DNA of 64,000 bases from Streptomyces sp. NBC_00249 (GCF_026342355.1 NZ_JAPEMV010000001.1:310001-374000), one strand, 5' to 3'; shown: positions 9,090 through 18,255, numbered from the stretch's first letter. Notes: generated by a model from the letters alone, not told the origin. Made by a program: numbers and translations.

Positions 9090-11933
9090 ATGAACACCAT
9101 CACCACCACCGCATGGCGGGCGGGCGAGCGCTTCATGCTGCGCGTGGCCGGCCTGCCGCTGGCCTCGGCCGACGCGCTGCGCTCGCAGGCCGTCCGCCGC
9201 TGGGCCGAGGACGTGCTGGCGGCCGAGGAGGCGCTGCGCGCGGACGCGCAGTGGCTGAGCGAGGTACTGCACCGGGCGGTCGCCGCGACCGACCCGGAGC
9301 CCGGGGGGTCGGACGCGGCCCGCCGGCGCGACCTGCTGCGGCTGCGCCGCCAGATCCACAACGGCAGGCTGCCCGCCGACGCGGAGTCCGCCCTGCGCCT
9401 CATGGACTCCCTCACCCCCACCCCGGAACCCGCCCCCGACTCCGACGCTCCCGCGCGGCTGGCCGGGTGGCTGGGGCGGCAGCGGGAGCTGGAGAAGCTG
9501 CTCGGCGAGGGGGAGCCGCTGCTCGCCGCCGATCTGCGGCGCGGCCGCGCGGCGTTGCGCGATCTGCTCGGGGACGAGCGGCTGCGGCACGGACTGCTGC
9601 TGGCCTCGCCGGTCCTCGAAGGGCAGCTGGACGCGTACGCGCAGGCCACCGCGCGGGGCGGGGAGCCGGGGGGCCGGGCCCGCAAGGCGGAGCGTTCGGT
9701 GCTCTCGTACCTGTACCGCACCGCCTGCAAGACGAGCCCCTTCAGCACCTTCACCGGGGTGGCCACCGGCCGCTTCACCCCGGGGACGGAGGCTCAGCCG
9801 GACGGGATCCGGGTCGAGGACGACTGGCGCAGCCACGTACGGCTGAACGTCGTGGTCCTGGCCCGGCTCGCCGAGCTGGTCCTCGCCGACCCGGTGCGCC
9901 GCCGCGACCTGCCGCTGCGGCCCGCCTCCGGCTGGGGGCAGGAGGACGACCGGATCCGTTACGTACGGCGTTCGGTGACGGCGGGCGACGACTCCGCGGC
10001 CGTCACCTTCGACGCGGTCAAGGACCGGCTGTTCTTCCTGCGCCGCAGCGGCACCCTGGAGCGGCTGTTGGCCCTGTTCGCGGAGCGCGCCGCTCAGGGC
10101 GGTGCGGCGGACCTGCGCCACGAGGAGGTCGCCGACTGGCTGGCGGCGGAGCACGCGGCGGGTCCGGCCGAGTGCGAGGCGTACATCGGGGCCCTGCTCC
10201 AGCTGGGCATGGTGCGGGTGCCGTGCCTGGACACCGAGGTGCACGGCGGCGATCCCGTACGGGCCTTCCAGCGTTCCCTGTCCGGGCTGGACCGGCCCTG
10301 GGCGGACGCCCTGGGGGCCCTCCTGGAGGAGCCCGCCCGGATCCTGGAGCGCTACCCGGACGCGGGGCGGGCCGAGCGGGCGGAGCTGCTGCGCGCGCTG
10401 CGCTCCGGACTGCGCCGGGTGTGGGCCGAGTTGGGGGCTCCCGCGGACGCGGCGCTGCCGCAGACGCTGGTCTACGAGGACGTGAGCGCGGGCCGCGAGC
10501 TGGCCGCCCCGGAGCCCGCCTGGGCTCGGGCGGAGGGCGGGGGCGGTGCGCTGCGGTCGGTGGAGCGGATCCTGCCGGCCTTCGACCTGACGCTCGCCCA
10601 GCGCATCACCTTCGAGGGGTTCTTCACGGCCCGCTACGGGCAGGGCGGCCGCTGCGAGGACCTCCTCGGCCTGGTGCACGACTTCCACGAGGACTTCTTC
10701 GACCAGTACCTGTCCTTCACCGCGCGGCGGACGCCCTTCGACGCGCGGGGCGAGTACGTGCCCGAGGAGAACTGGCTCGGCCTGCCCGGCATCCGGGCCC
10801 TGGACGCGGCCCGGCGGGCCTTCGTCGGCCGGATGCGGGAGCACTGGGCGGCGTACGAGGAGCACGGCGGCGAGGGCGAACTGCGCCTGACCGAGGAGGA
10901 CGTGGAGCGGGTGGCGGACGAACTGGAGCCGGTGGTACCGGGGTTCGTCCCGCGCTGCCACCACGTCCAGCTCGCCCGCGACCCGGCCACCGGCGAGCAG
11001 CTGACCGTCCTGAACCGCTCCTACGGCGGACTGTCCTTCCCCTTCAGCCGGTTCACCCACGTCTTCGAAGAGGAGGAGGCAGAGGACGGCGGCGTCCGGC
11101 CCGGCCTCGACGGGCTGCTGCGCGCCGGCGCCCTGGAGACCACCCCGCCCGGCGCGGTCCTCGCGGAGGTCACCGGCGGGCCGGTCACCACCAACCTGAA
11201 CCTGCACGGGCGGCTCACCGAGTACGAGATCGTCTGCCCGGGCGAGAGCGGCACCCTGCCCGAGGACCGGCTGCTGCGCCTGGACGACCTGTACGCGGAG
11301 CACGTCCCGGACACCGGCCGGGTGGTGCTGCGCTCGCGGCGGCTCGGGGTGGAGGTGATCCCGGTGTACCTGGGCTACCTGGTGCCGCTCGCGCTGCCCG
11401 TCGTACCGCGCACGCTGCTGCTGCTCTCGCCGTCCTCGATGTCCCCGCTGGACGTGTGGGCGGGGGTGCCGGACGGTGTGGCGCACGGCGGGGTCACCAC
11501 CCGGCCCCGGGTGGTGCACGGGGACCTGGTGCTGAGCCGGCGCAGCTGGATCACCACGGCGGGCGAACTGCCCGTGCGCGGGGCGCGGGAGGCCGCGCAC
11601 TTCCTGGAGTGGCAGCGCTGGCGGCGGGCGCACGGGCTGCCGGAGCGGGTGTTCGCGACCGTGTCGGCGGGTCCGTCGGCACTGGGCGCCAAACCGCAGT
11701 ACGTGGACTTCGCGAGCCTGCTCTCGCTGGCGGCCTTCGAACCGCTGCTGCGCGAGCCCGGACACCGGGTGGTGTTCCGCGAGATGCTCCCGGACCCGGA
11801 CGCCCCGGGCGTCCCGTACGCCCGCTCGGCGCGCGGCGCGCACGTCGCCGAACTGGCCGTCGAAACCTTCACGACCACCACCACCCACGCTTGCACCCCG
11901 ATCCCGGAGGGCGGTACCCGATGTCAGAGCTGA
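9090..11933 (+). CDS. Lantibiotic/thiopeptide-type dehydratase, glutamylation domain (LanB N-terminal)
   Basis: This 947-residue protein shows the LanB N-terminal hallmarks: TSPFSTFTG at 215-223, an RxTPFxxRGEYVPEENW-like block and KPQYVD from residue 868. In this family the enzyme uses glutamyl-tRNA-Glu to glutamylate Ser and Thr side chains before elimination to Dha and Dhb. The elimination domain is not fused but encoded by the next gene, the split arrangement of goadsporin and thiopeptide pathways. The two reading frames overlap by 13 nt. Confidence 0.9.
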   Translation: MNTITTTAWRAGERFMLRVAGLPLASADALRSQAVRRWAEDVLAAEEALRADAQWLSEVLHRAVAATDPEPGGSDAARRRDLLRLRRQIHNGRLPADAESALRLMDSLTPTPEPAPDSDAPARLAGWLGRQRELEKLLGEGEPLLAADLRRGRAALRDLLGDERLRHGLLLASPVLEGQLDAYAQATARGGEPGGRARKAERSVLSYLYRTACKTSPFSTFTGVATGRFTPGTEAQPDGIRVEDDWRSHVRLNVVVLARLAELVLADPVRRRDLPLRPASGWGQEDDRIRYVRRSVTAGDDSAAVTFDAVKDRLFFLRRSGTLERLLALFAERAAQGGAADLRHEEVADWLAAEHAAGPAECEAYIGALLQLGMVRVPCLDTEVHGGDPVRAFQRSLSGLDRPWADALGALLEEPARILERYPDAGRAERAELLRALRSGLRRVWAELGAPADAALPQTLVYEDVSAGRELAAPEPAWARAEGGGGALRSVERILPAFDLTLAQRITFEGFFTARYGQGGRCEDLLGLVHDFHEDFFDQYLSFTARRTPFDARGEYVPEENWLGLPGIRALDAARRAFVGRMREHWAAYEEHGGEGELRLTEEDVERVADELEPVVPGFVPRCHHVQLARDPATGEQLTVLNRSYGGLSFPFSRFTHVFEEEEAEDGGVRPGLDGLLRAGALETTPPGAVLAEVTGGPVTTNLNLHGRLTEYEIVCPGESGTLPEDRLLRLDDLYAEHVPDTGRVVLRSRRLGVEVIPVYLGYLVPLALPVVPRTLLLLSPSSMSPLDVWAGVPDGVAHGGVTTRPRVVHGDLVLSRRSWITTAGELPVRGAREAAHFLEWQRWRRAHGLPERVFATVSAGPSALGAKPQYVDFASLLSLAAFEPLLREPGHRVVFREMLPDPDAPGVPYARSARGAHVAELAVETFTTTTTHACTPIPEGGTRCQS

Positions 11934-13006
11934 GCGCGAACGCGCGGCGCGGCGCGTGGCAGGCCGTGCACATCTTCTACGCCGCCAACCCGCAGCCCCT
12001 GCTGGTGAACTGCGTGCGCCCGCTGATCGCCTCGCTCACCGCGGACGGTCTGCTGGCGGGGCACTTCTTCATCAACTACTGGCTGGAGGGGCCGCACGTC
12101 CGGCTGCGGCTGCGGCCGGCGAGCCCGGCGGCCGCCGACGAGGTGCGCCACCGCACGGAGGAGGCCGTCGCGGCCTTCCTGAAGGCCAGACCCGCGCTGT
12201 ACGAGGTGGACTCCGGCTTCCTCAACGAGTTCTACAACACCCTCTTCGACATCGAGTTCCCCGAGGGCGACCGGGCCGCCTTCATGGGCCCCGACGGCCG
12301 TATGAACCTGCGCCCCAACAACTCCTGGTCCTACGAGCCGTACGAGCCGGAGTACGGCAAGTACGGCGGCCCGGCCGGGGTCGAGCTCGCGGAGTGGCAC
12401 TTCGCGCACTCCAGCGACCTGGTGATGGACGCCCTGGGCGGGATGAACCTGCACCTGCGGACCGTACTGCTGGGCACCTCCGCCCAGTTGATGATGGTGA
12501 TGGCCGGGGTGTTCCTGCCCGGCCGGGAGGAGCTCGGCGACTACCTGGACCGCTACTACCGGTTCTGGCACCAGGCCTTCCCCGGCACCGGCTTCATCGG
12601 CTCGGCCGAGTACGACCGCAGCTACGAGCAGACCGGACCCGGCCTCGGACGGCGCTTCGCCGGCGTCCTGGAGGCGCTCGGCTCCGGGGAGACGGGCAGG
12701 CTGCCCGGCTTCCTCGCCGGCTGGGCCGAGCACTGCCGGGAGCTGCGGCGGCGGGCCGAGTTCCTCGCCATGAGCGGGGAGCTGGTGTTCCGGTCCTGGG
12801 ACGGGAGCCGTGACGAGCGGGTGACGGATCCGGCGGTGGCGCTGCCGCTGCTCCTCTCGCCGTACATGCACATGACCAACAACCGGCTGCACGTGACGAT
12901 CCGGGACGAGGCCTACCTCGCCCACCTCCTGGGCCGGGTGCTGCGGGAGCAGCTGGGCGCGGGGGCGGCCGGGGGCTCCGGGGCGGCCGGGGTGGTCGGG
13001 CCGTGA
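11921..13006 (+). CDS. Thiopeptide-type glutamate-elimination protein (LanB C-terminal domain, stand-alone)
   Basis: The 361-residue protein matches the SpaB_C/thiopeptide-type domain: EGPHVRLRLR near residue 50, KYGGPAGVELAEWHF with Y148-G-G, and HMTNNRLH from H317. YGG and H-M-x-x-N-R blocks are typical of LanB elimination domains, which remove glutamate to form dehydro residues. Stand-alone [4+2] pyridine synthases belong to the same superfamily, but I read this one as the elimination half because those motifs are intact. ATG at 11921 overlaps the dehydratase by 13 nt. It would act on the glutamylated peptide made by the preceding protein. Confidence 0.83.
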   Translation: MSELSANARRGAWQAVHIFYAANPQPLLVNCVRPLIASLTADGLLAGHFFINYWLEGPHVRLRLRPASPAAADEVRHRTEEAVAAFLKARPALYEVDSGFLNEFYNTLFDIEFPEGDRAAFMGPDGRMNLRPNNSWSYEPYEPEYGKYGGPAGVELAEWHFAHSSDLVMDALGGMNLHLRTVLLGTSAQLMMVMAGVFLPGREELGDYLDRYYRFWHQAFPGTGFIGSAEYDRSYEQTGPGLGRRFAGVLEALGSGETGRLPGFLAGWAEHCRELRRRAEFLAMSGELVFRSWDGSRDERVTDPAVALPLLLSPYMHMTNNRLHVTIRDEAYLAHLLGRVLREQLGAGAAGGSGAAGVVGP

Positions 13007-14106
13007 CCACCGGGATGCTGGAGCACCGGCCGGCGCTGCGCCCCGGGATCCTGCTGTCGCCGCCGCTGCTGAACGGCCCGGCCGTGGTGCACCTGGTCAA
13101 GGACCCGGTGTCCGGGGCGTCCTTCGAGATCGGGCCGAAGGAGTACTTCCTGCTCTCGCGCCTGGACGGCTCGCGCAGTCTCGCGGAGATCGGCGAGGCG
13201 TACGGGGCGGCCTTCGGGCGCCGCCTGGGCGAGCGGAACTGGCAGCAGCTGCTCGGGCTGCTCGGATCCCGGCGCCTGCTCGCGGGCGGCCCGGCCCCCG
13301 AGCCGGCGGCGGGCCCGGGGCCGCAGCGCACCGGGACCCTGCTGCGCGGAACGCTGCGGCTGGTCGCCGATGCCGATGCCACCACGGCGCGGCTGCACCG
13401 CCTGCTGCGGCCGGTCCTGCGGCCGGTGGTGCTGGGCGCGCTGCTCCTCGTATGCCTGGCCATGGAAGGGGTGCTGGCGGCCTCGGCTGGCGAACTCCTG
13501 CGGGATCTCGGGTGGTTGCTGTCGCGGCCGGTACCGCTGCTGGCCGTGGCCACGCTGCTGTGGCTCAGTACCGCCCTGCACGAGTTCGCGCACGGGATCG
13601 CCGCGCGCCATGTCGGGGGAACCGTGGGGGAGATCGGGCTGCGCTGGCGGCTGCCCGTCGTGATCATGTACTGCACCGTGGACAACTACCGGTACCTGGC
13701 CCGGCGTCGGCAGCAGCTGGCCGTCGCCGGGGCGGGCGCCTTCGCCAACCTGCTCTTCCTGCTGCCCTTCCTGGGCTGGTGGGCGGCCCTGCCGGCCGGC
13801 GACCCCACGGGCCGGGTCCTGGGCGCGCTGCTGCTGCTCGGCAGCGCGCAGGCCCTGGTCAACCTGGTCCCGCTGCCCCCGCTCGACGGCTACACCCTGC
13901 TCGGGCACGCGCTGCGCGTGACCCGGCTGGCGCCGGCCAGCTCGCTGTACCTGCGGCTGCGGCTGCGCGACCGGGCCGCCGCGGCCGCGTACCCGGGGCG
14001 GGCCCGGCGGCTCTACCTGGCCTACGGGCTGGGTTCGGCCGCCCTGGTGCTGCTGCTCGCCGGGGCGGCGGTGACCGGCCTGGTCCTCGCCGTGCAGCCC
14101 CCGTGA
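13003..14106 (+). CDS. PqqD-like domain fused to M50 site-2-type membrane zinc protease
   Basis: The 367-residue protein starts at GTG overlapping the previous stop (GTGA). Residues about 10-95 look like a PqqD/RRE-type winged helix (KEYFLLSRLDGSRSLAEI). A multi-pass M50 metalloprotease follows, with HEFAH at 193-197 and the third metal ligand in PLPPLDGY (D295). Site-2 proteases cleave within or near membranes. Here it could remove the leader peptide, protect the host, or work with the ABC exporter that follows. The N-terminal domain would allow it to recognise the leader directly. The protease family is clear; the role is inferred. Confidence 0.8.
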   Translation: MTTGMLEHRPALRPGILLSPPLLNGPAVVHLVKDPVSGASFEIGPKEYFLLSRLDGSRSLAEIGEAYGAAFGRRLGERNWQQLLGLLGSRRLLAGGPAPEPAAGPGPQRTGTLLRGTLRLVADADATTARLHRLLRPVLRPVVLGALLLVCLAMEGVLAASAGELLRDLGWLLSRPVPLLAVATLLWLSTALHEFAHGIAARHVGGTVGEIGLRWRLPVVIMYCTVDNYRYLARRRQQLAVAGAGAFANLLFLLPFLGWWAALPAGDPTGRVLGALLLLGSAQALVNLVPLPPLDGYTLLGHALRVTRLAPASSLYLRLRLRDRAAAAAYPGRARRLYLAYGLGSAALVLLLAGAAVTGLVLAVQPP

Positions 14107-14174
14107 AACGTCCCGACCGTCCTCCGCCGAACCGACCTCCCACCCGTCTTCGATCCGAGGGAACCGCACCGCCC

Positions 14175-15209
14175 ATGACGACCGACCGCACCCCACCGCC
14201 CGACTCCCCCGACCGCGACGCCGACCCCGACGTCGCCGTCTCCGTCCAGCAGGTACGCAAGCGCTACGGCGACCGCCAGGCCGTGGACGGGATCTCCCTC
14301 GACGTGCGCCGCGGCGAGTTCTTCGGCCTGCTCGGCCCCAACGGCGCGGGCAAGACCACCCTCATCGAGATCGTGGAGGGCCTGCGCCGGGCGGACTCCG
14401 GCACCGTACGGGTCCTCGGCCGCAGCCCCTGGCCCCGCGACACGGCCCTGCTGCCCCGGATCGGCGTCCAGACGCAGGCCTCCGCCTTCTTCGTCCGCCA
14501 GACGGCTCGCGAGCACCTCGCCACCGTCGCCGGCCTGTACCGCAAGGACGCGGCGGCCGCGGACCGGACCCTGGCCACGGTCGGGCTGACCGAACAGCGC
14601 GACGTCCTCGTCGAGAACCTCTCCGGCGGCCAGCGCCAGCGCCTGGCGATCGCCTCGGCGCTGGTCCACGACCCGGAACTGATCTTCCTCGACGAGCCCA
14701 CCGCCGCCCTCGACCCGCAGGCCCGCCGCGACCTGTGGGAGGTGCTGCGCACCCTCAAGAGCGAGGGCCGCACCATCGTCTACACCACCCATCACCTGGA
14801 CGAGGCCGAGGCCCTGTGCGACCGGGTGGCCATCCTCGTCGGCGGCCGGGTCGCCGCCCTCGACTCCCCGCACCGGCTGGTCGCCGCCGCCGGGGCACCG
14901 GCGCGGCTGCTGGTCCCGGCCGGGCGGCTCGGCCTGGCGCAGGCCGCCGCCCTCGAAGGGGTGGACCGGGTCAGCGAGCAGGGCGGTTCGCTGGTCCTGG
15001 AGACCTCGGCGCCCGGCCGGGTGCTCCAGGCCGTCGACGCGCTGACCGGGCTGGACGGGGTGATGACCCGGACGGCCACCCTGGAGGACGTCTACCTGGA
15101 GCTGACCGGCCACTCCGGCCACCACCCCGGCGCCGCAGGCCCCGCAGACCCCGCAGACCCCGCCGGGCAGTCCGGCGCCCCCGCACACACCTCGGAGTTC
15201 CCGGCATGA
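14175..15209 (+). CDS. ABC transporter ATP-binding protein, RiPP export
   Basis: The 344-residue nucleotide-binding protein has Walker A GPNGAGKT at 54-61, signature LSGGQRQRLAIA, Walker B LIFLDEPTAAL and a switch histidine in YTTHHLDEAE. It is of the DrrA/CcmA type, which pairs with an ABC-2 permease to pump compounds out. The C-terminal tail is a Pro/Ala/Asp repeat-rich extension. It overlaps the permease by ATGA. It probably exports the mature peptide and may confer self-resistance. Confidence 0.92.
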   Translation: MTTDRTPPPDSPDRDADPDVAVSVQQVRKRYGDRQAVDGISLDVRRGEFFGLLGPNGAGKTTLIEIVEGLRRADSGTVRVLGRSPWPRDTALLPRIGVQTQASAFFVRQTAREHLATVAGLYRKDAAAADRTLATVGLTEQRDVLVENLSGGQRQRLAIASALVHDPELIFLDEPTAALDPQARRDLWEVLRTLKSEGRTIVYTTHHLDEAEALCDRVAILVGGRVAALDSPHRLVAAAGAPARLLVPAGRLGLAQAAALEGVDRVSEQGGSLVLETSAPGRVLQAVDALTGLDGVMTRTATLEDVYLELTGHSGHHPGAAGPADPADPAGQSGAPAHTSEFPA

Positions 15210-15961
15210 GCGCGTACACGGCACTGACGGCCGCCGGCTACCGGGCCCAGGTCCGCGACAAGGCCACCCTCTTCTTCACGTTCGCCTTCCCCCTCCTCTT
15301 CCTCGTGGTCTTCGGCCTGATCTTCAGCGGCCAGGACGTGGAGCAGAGCGGCCGCCCGTACATCTCGTACATCGCGCCCGGCGTGATGTCCTGGGGCGTG
15401 GCCAACGCCGCCGTGTTCGGGATCGCCTTCACCCTGATGCAGTGGCGGCGCGACGACCTGCTGCGGCTGATCCGGCTCACCCCGACCCCGCTGACCACCG
15501 TGCTCGCCTCGCGCTACGTCCTGGCCCTGGTGATCGGCGTGGTGCAGGCCGCGGTGTTCGTCGCCGTCGCCATGCTGCCCGGGTTCGGGCTCGAACTGGA
15601 CGGCCGCTGGCCGCTGGTGCTGCCGGCGCTGGTGGCGGGCATCACCGCCTTCATGGCGATCGGGGTGATCGTCGGCACGTACGCCAAGACGCCGGAGGCC
15701 GTCGCCGCCATCGCCAACTGCCTGATGGTGCCGATGGCCTTCCTGTCCGGTTCCTTCCTGCCGCTCGACATGATGCCGTCCTGGCTGCGGTCGTTCTCGC
15801 GGGTGCTGCCGCTGCGCTACCTCAACGACGCGGCGACCGGGGCGCTCACCGGCTCCGGTTCGCTCGCCGCGATCGGGATCGGGTGCGCGGCGCTGTGCGG
15901 GTTCGCCCTGCTGTTCGGCGCGATCGGGCTCAAGACCTTCCGCTGGAGCAACCAGTCATGA
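15206..15961 (+). CDS. ABC-2 type permease, partner of the preceding ATPase
   Basis: The 251-residue protein has about six hydrophobic segments and the ABC-2 permease pattern, including a FLSGSFLPLDMMPSWLR block before the last helices. It starts with an ATGA overlap on the ATPase and itself ends with an ATGA overlap on the second YcaO, so all three are translationally coupled. With the ATPase it forms a two-gene exporter. Confidence 0.9.
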   Translation: MSAYTALTAAGYRAQVRDKATLFFTFAFPLLFLVVFGLIFSGQDVEQSGRPYISYIAPGVMSWGVANAAVFGIAFTLMQWRRDDLLRLIRLTPTPLTTVLASRYVLALVIGVVQAAVFVAVAMLPGFGLELDGRWPLVLPALVAGITAFMAIGVIVGTYAKTPEAVAAIANCLMVPMAFLSGSFLPLDMMPSWLRSFSRVLPLRYLNDAATGALTGSGSLAAIGIGCAALCGFALLFGAIGLKTFRWSNQS

Positions 15962-17922
15962 CCACGACGAGCGCGCCGCAGGCCGTACGGGCCCTACGGG
16001 CCGAGGCCCCTGACGGCACCCCGATGGAGACGGCCCGCCGGGATCTGGAGCGGGAACTGCGCCGGTCGGGCGAGGGGCCGCGCGTGGTGACCCTGGGCGT
16101 GCACGACGCGCTCGGGCCGCGCGCCGCCGACCCGTTCGCCCCCGTACGGGCGGCCGCCACCGTCCACCTCACGGCGCGGGCCGTGCTGCTGGGCCCCTGG
16201 GGCGGCGACGGCACCGCCCCCGCCTGCGGGCAGTGCCTGGCCATGCGCTGGCAGCGGCTGCGCAGCCGCAGCGAACGCGACGCGCTGGAGACCGGGACCC
16301 GGCCGCCCACCGCCGTCGCCGCCGGCTGGCCCCGGCTGTCCCCGTACGCGCGGGACGCGGTGGCCGCCCTGCACTCCGCCCTCGCCTCGGGCTCGGCCAC
16401 CGCGCCCGGGGCGGCGGCTGCCGACCGGGCGCTGCCGCAGGTGACCCGGCTGGACCTGGAGAGCCTCCAGGTGCGGACGTACCCGCTGGCCGCCGACCCG
16501 CTCTGCCCGGACTGCGGGCCGGGCGGCACCGATCTGCCCCGGCCCTTCGTCCCCGTCTCGCGGCCCAAGCCGGAGCCGGGTGCCCAGCGGCTGCGCGCGG
16601 CGTCCTCGTACCCGGTGCCGCGTGAGGCGCTGGCCAATCCGGTGACCGGGGTGCTCGGCGGGGGCACCTGGATCAACGTGACCTCGCCGACCACCGCCCC
16701 CGTCGCGGGCAGCGTCTTCATGCGCGGCTACGCGGGCCTCACGGACGTCACCTGGAGCGGGCAGGCCAACAGCTTCTCGGCCAGCCGCGACCTCGCCTTC
16801 CTGGAGGGGCTGGAACGGTACGCGGGCACGCACCGCCGCACCGGCACCTCGGTGCTCACCGCCTCGTACGCGGAGCTGGGCGGGCGGGCGCTGGACCCGG
16901 CGCGGTGCGGTCTGTACCCGGACGCGACCTACCGGGACGACCCGATGGTGTCGCCCTTCGACCCGGAGCGGCCGATCCCCTGGGTGTACGGGCATTCGCT
17001 GCGCGACGACCGTCCGGTGCTGGTCCCGCACCGGCTCGCCTACTACAGCGCGGGCCTGGCGGCGGACAACTTCGTCTTCGAGTGCTCCAACGGCTGCGCG
17101 ATCGGGAGCTGTCTGGAGGAGGCGCTGCTCGGGGCGCTGCTCGAACTGATCGAGCGGGACGCGTTCCTGCTCGCCTGGTACGGGGGCCAGCGGCTGACGG
17201 AGATCGACCTGGACTCCGTACCGGGCCCGGCGGTCCGCACGATGGTCGACCGGGCGGCCCTCCAGGGCTACGACGTGCACGCCTTCGACAACCGCATCGA
17301 CCTGGCGGTCCCCGTGGTCACCGGGCTGGCGGTACGGCGCGACGGCGGTCCGGGGCTGTACTCCTTCGGCGCGGGCGCGGCCCTCGACCCGGCGGCGGCG
17401 GTGGAGTCGGCGCTGTCGGAGGTGCTGACGTACATCCCGCACCTGCCCCGGCAGGTCGCCGAGCGGCAGGGTGAACTGGAGGCGATGACGCGGGACTTCG
17501 GGCGGGTCGAGCACCTGAAGGACCACGCCCAGCTGTACGGCCTGCCCGCGATGGCCCCGTACGTACGGACCTACCGGGAGCCCCTGTCCGTACGCCCGAT
17601 GGCGGAGCTGTACCGGTCCTGGGAGGCGGGGGTGCGGCCGTCGACCGGTGATCTGCGCGACGATCTGCTGTTCTGCGTCGGGGAGTTGACGCGGGCGGGG
17701 CACGATGTGATCGTCGTCGACCAGAGCACGCCGGAGCAGCTGCGCATGGGGCTGCGGACGGTGTGCGCGATCGTGCCGGGGCTGCTGCCGATCGACTTCG
17801 GCTGGTCCCGGCAGCGGGCCCCGTACCTGCCCCGGCTGCGGACGGCCGCGCACCGGGCGGGACTTCGGGACGCGCCGCTGACGGACGCGGAGATCCGGCT
17901 GGTGCCGCACCCCTTCCCCTGA
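15958..17922 (+). CDS. YcaO-domain azoline cyclodehydratase, second copy
   Basis: This 654-residue protein has the same layout as the 5492 gene: an N-terminal region with CGQC and CPDC pairs, LEGLERYAG, LIERDAFLLAWYGG, SFGAGAALDPAAAVESALSE and a C-terminal PHPFP. The ATP-site glutamates appear intact, so it should be catalytic. No TfuA-like partner is present, which argues against thioamide formation. Only one F-type partner exists in the operon, so the two YcaOs may share it or act on different residues (Cys versus Ser/Thr). It is the last gene of the operon and is followed 26 bp later by a strong hairpin. Confidence 0.87.
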   Translation: MTTTSAPQAVRALRAEAPDGTPMETARRDLERELRRSGEGPRVVTLGVHDALGPRAADPFAPVRAAATVHLTARAVLLGPWGGDGTAPACGQCLAMRWQRLRSRSERDALETGTRPPTAVAAGWPRLSPYARDAVAALHSALASGSATAPGAAAADRALPQVTRLDLESLQVRTYPLAADPLCPDCGPGGTDLPRPFVPVSRPKPEPGAQRLRAASSYPVPREALANPVTGVLGGGTWINVTSPTTAPVAGSVFMRGYAGLTDVTWSGQANSFSASRDLAFLEGLERYAGTHRRTGTSVLTASYAELGGRALDPARCGLYPDATYRDDPMVSPFDPERPIPWVYGHSLRDDRPVLVPHRLAYYSAGLAADNFVFECSNGCAIGSCLEEALLGALLELIERDAFLLAWYGGQRLTEIDLDSVPGPAVRTMVDRAALQGYDVHAFDNRIDLAVPVVTGLAVRRDGGPGLYSFGAGAALDPAAAVESALSEVLTYIPHLPRQVAERQGELEAMTRDFGRVEHLKDHAQLYGLPAMAPYVRTYREPLSVRPMAELYRSWEAGVRPSTGDLRDDLLFCVGELTRAGHDVIVVDQSTPEQLRMGLRTVCAIVPGLLPIDFGWSRQRAPYLPRLRTAAHRAGLRDAPLTDAEIRLVPHPFP

Positions 17923-17948
17923 GCGGTGCGCCGAGCACCGGACGCGCC

Positions 17949-17986
17949 GGATGCCCCGGACCCCTGCGAAGGGGTCCGGGGCATCC
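17949..17986. terminator. Perfect 17-bp hairpin between convergent operon and precursor gene
   Basis: GGATGCCCCGGACCCCT (17949-17965) pairs perfectly with its complement at 17970-17986 around a GCGA tetraloop (GNRA type). It lies between the stop of the second YcaO and the stop of the minus-strand precursor gene, so it can end transcripts from both sides. Confidence 0.85.
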
Positions 17987-18004
17987 CTGTGCGGCGCTGG
18001 GGTG

Positions 18005-18178
18005 TCAGGCGCTGCAGGAGGTGGTGCTGGTGGTCGAGGAACAGGTCGAGGTGGAGCTGCAGCTTGTGGAACCGGCGAGCACGACCTCGCTGGCGTCCGA
18101 GTAGTCGGAGATCTCGAAGGTCTCCGACTCCAGTTCCAGGATCTCGTCGGCGAGCGAGGCGAGCGGGGACTTCTCCAT
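18005..18178 (-). CDS. Candidate precursor peptide of cluster 1 with an all Ser/Thr/Cys core
   Basis: The 57-residue product starts MEKSPLASLADEILELES, then an acidic stretch with FEISDYSDAS, then EVVLAG ending at residue 36. The last 21 residues are ten Ser, seven Thr, three Cys (40, 46, 55) and a final Ala. They read as three imperfect heptads (STSCSST, STCSSTT, STTSCSA), and each Cys follows a Ser or Thr. The ribosome site AAGGAG lies 6 nt before the ATG. An acidic, hydrophobic leader ending at Gly and a modifiable core fit a thiopeptide/LAP precursor beside YcaO, SagB and LanB enzymes. It is on the strand opposite the operon and probably has its own promoter. Cleavage after G36 is a guess. 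Confidence 0.88.
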   Translation of the reverse strand: MEKSPLASLADEILELESETFEISDYSDASEVVLAGSTSCSSTSTCSSTTSTTSCSA

Positions 18179-18255
18179 GGGGGGCTCCTTCAGTCGGTGC
18201 GGTCACTGCGCACCTCAAGGAGAACCCCCCGCGCCGTCATCTGACCCGCTCTCCC

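Noticed and set aside
7398..11888. Very long minus-strand open frame opposite the YcaO-SagB-LanB genes, and similar ones at 3256-6450 and 54952-59160
   Set aside because: They are side effects of extreme G/C at third positions: their composition is Arg/Gly/Pro-rich without domains, and they run across several well-supported genes on the other strand.
11921..13006. The 361-residue LanB C-terminal-type protein as a pyridine-forming cyclase
   Set aside because: Its intact YGG and H-M-x-x-N-R-L blocks fit glutamate elimination, and the pathway would otherwise lack any elimination protein.
15958..17922. The second YcaO as a thioamide-forming enzyme
   Set aside because: No TfuA-like partner is present, and the protein keeps the PHPFP tail and the full cyclodehydratase layout.
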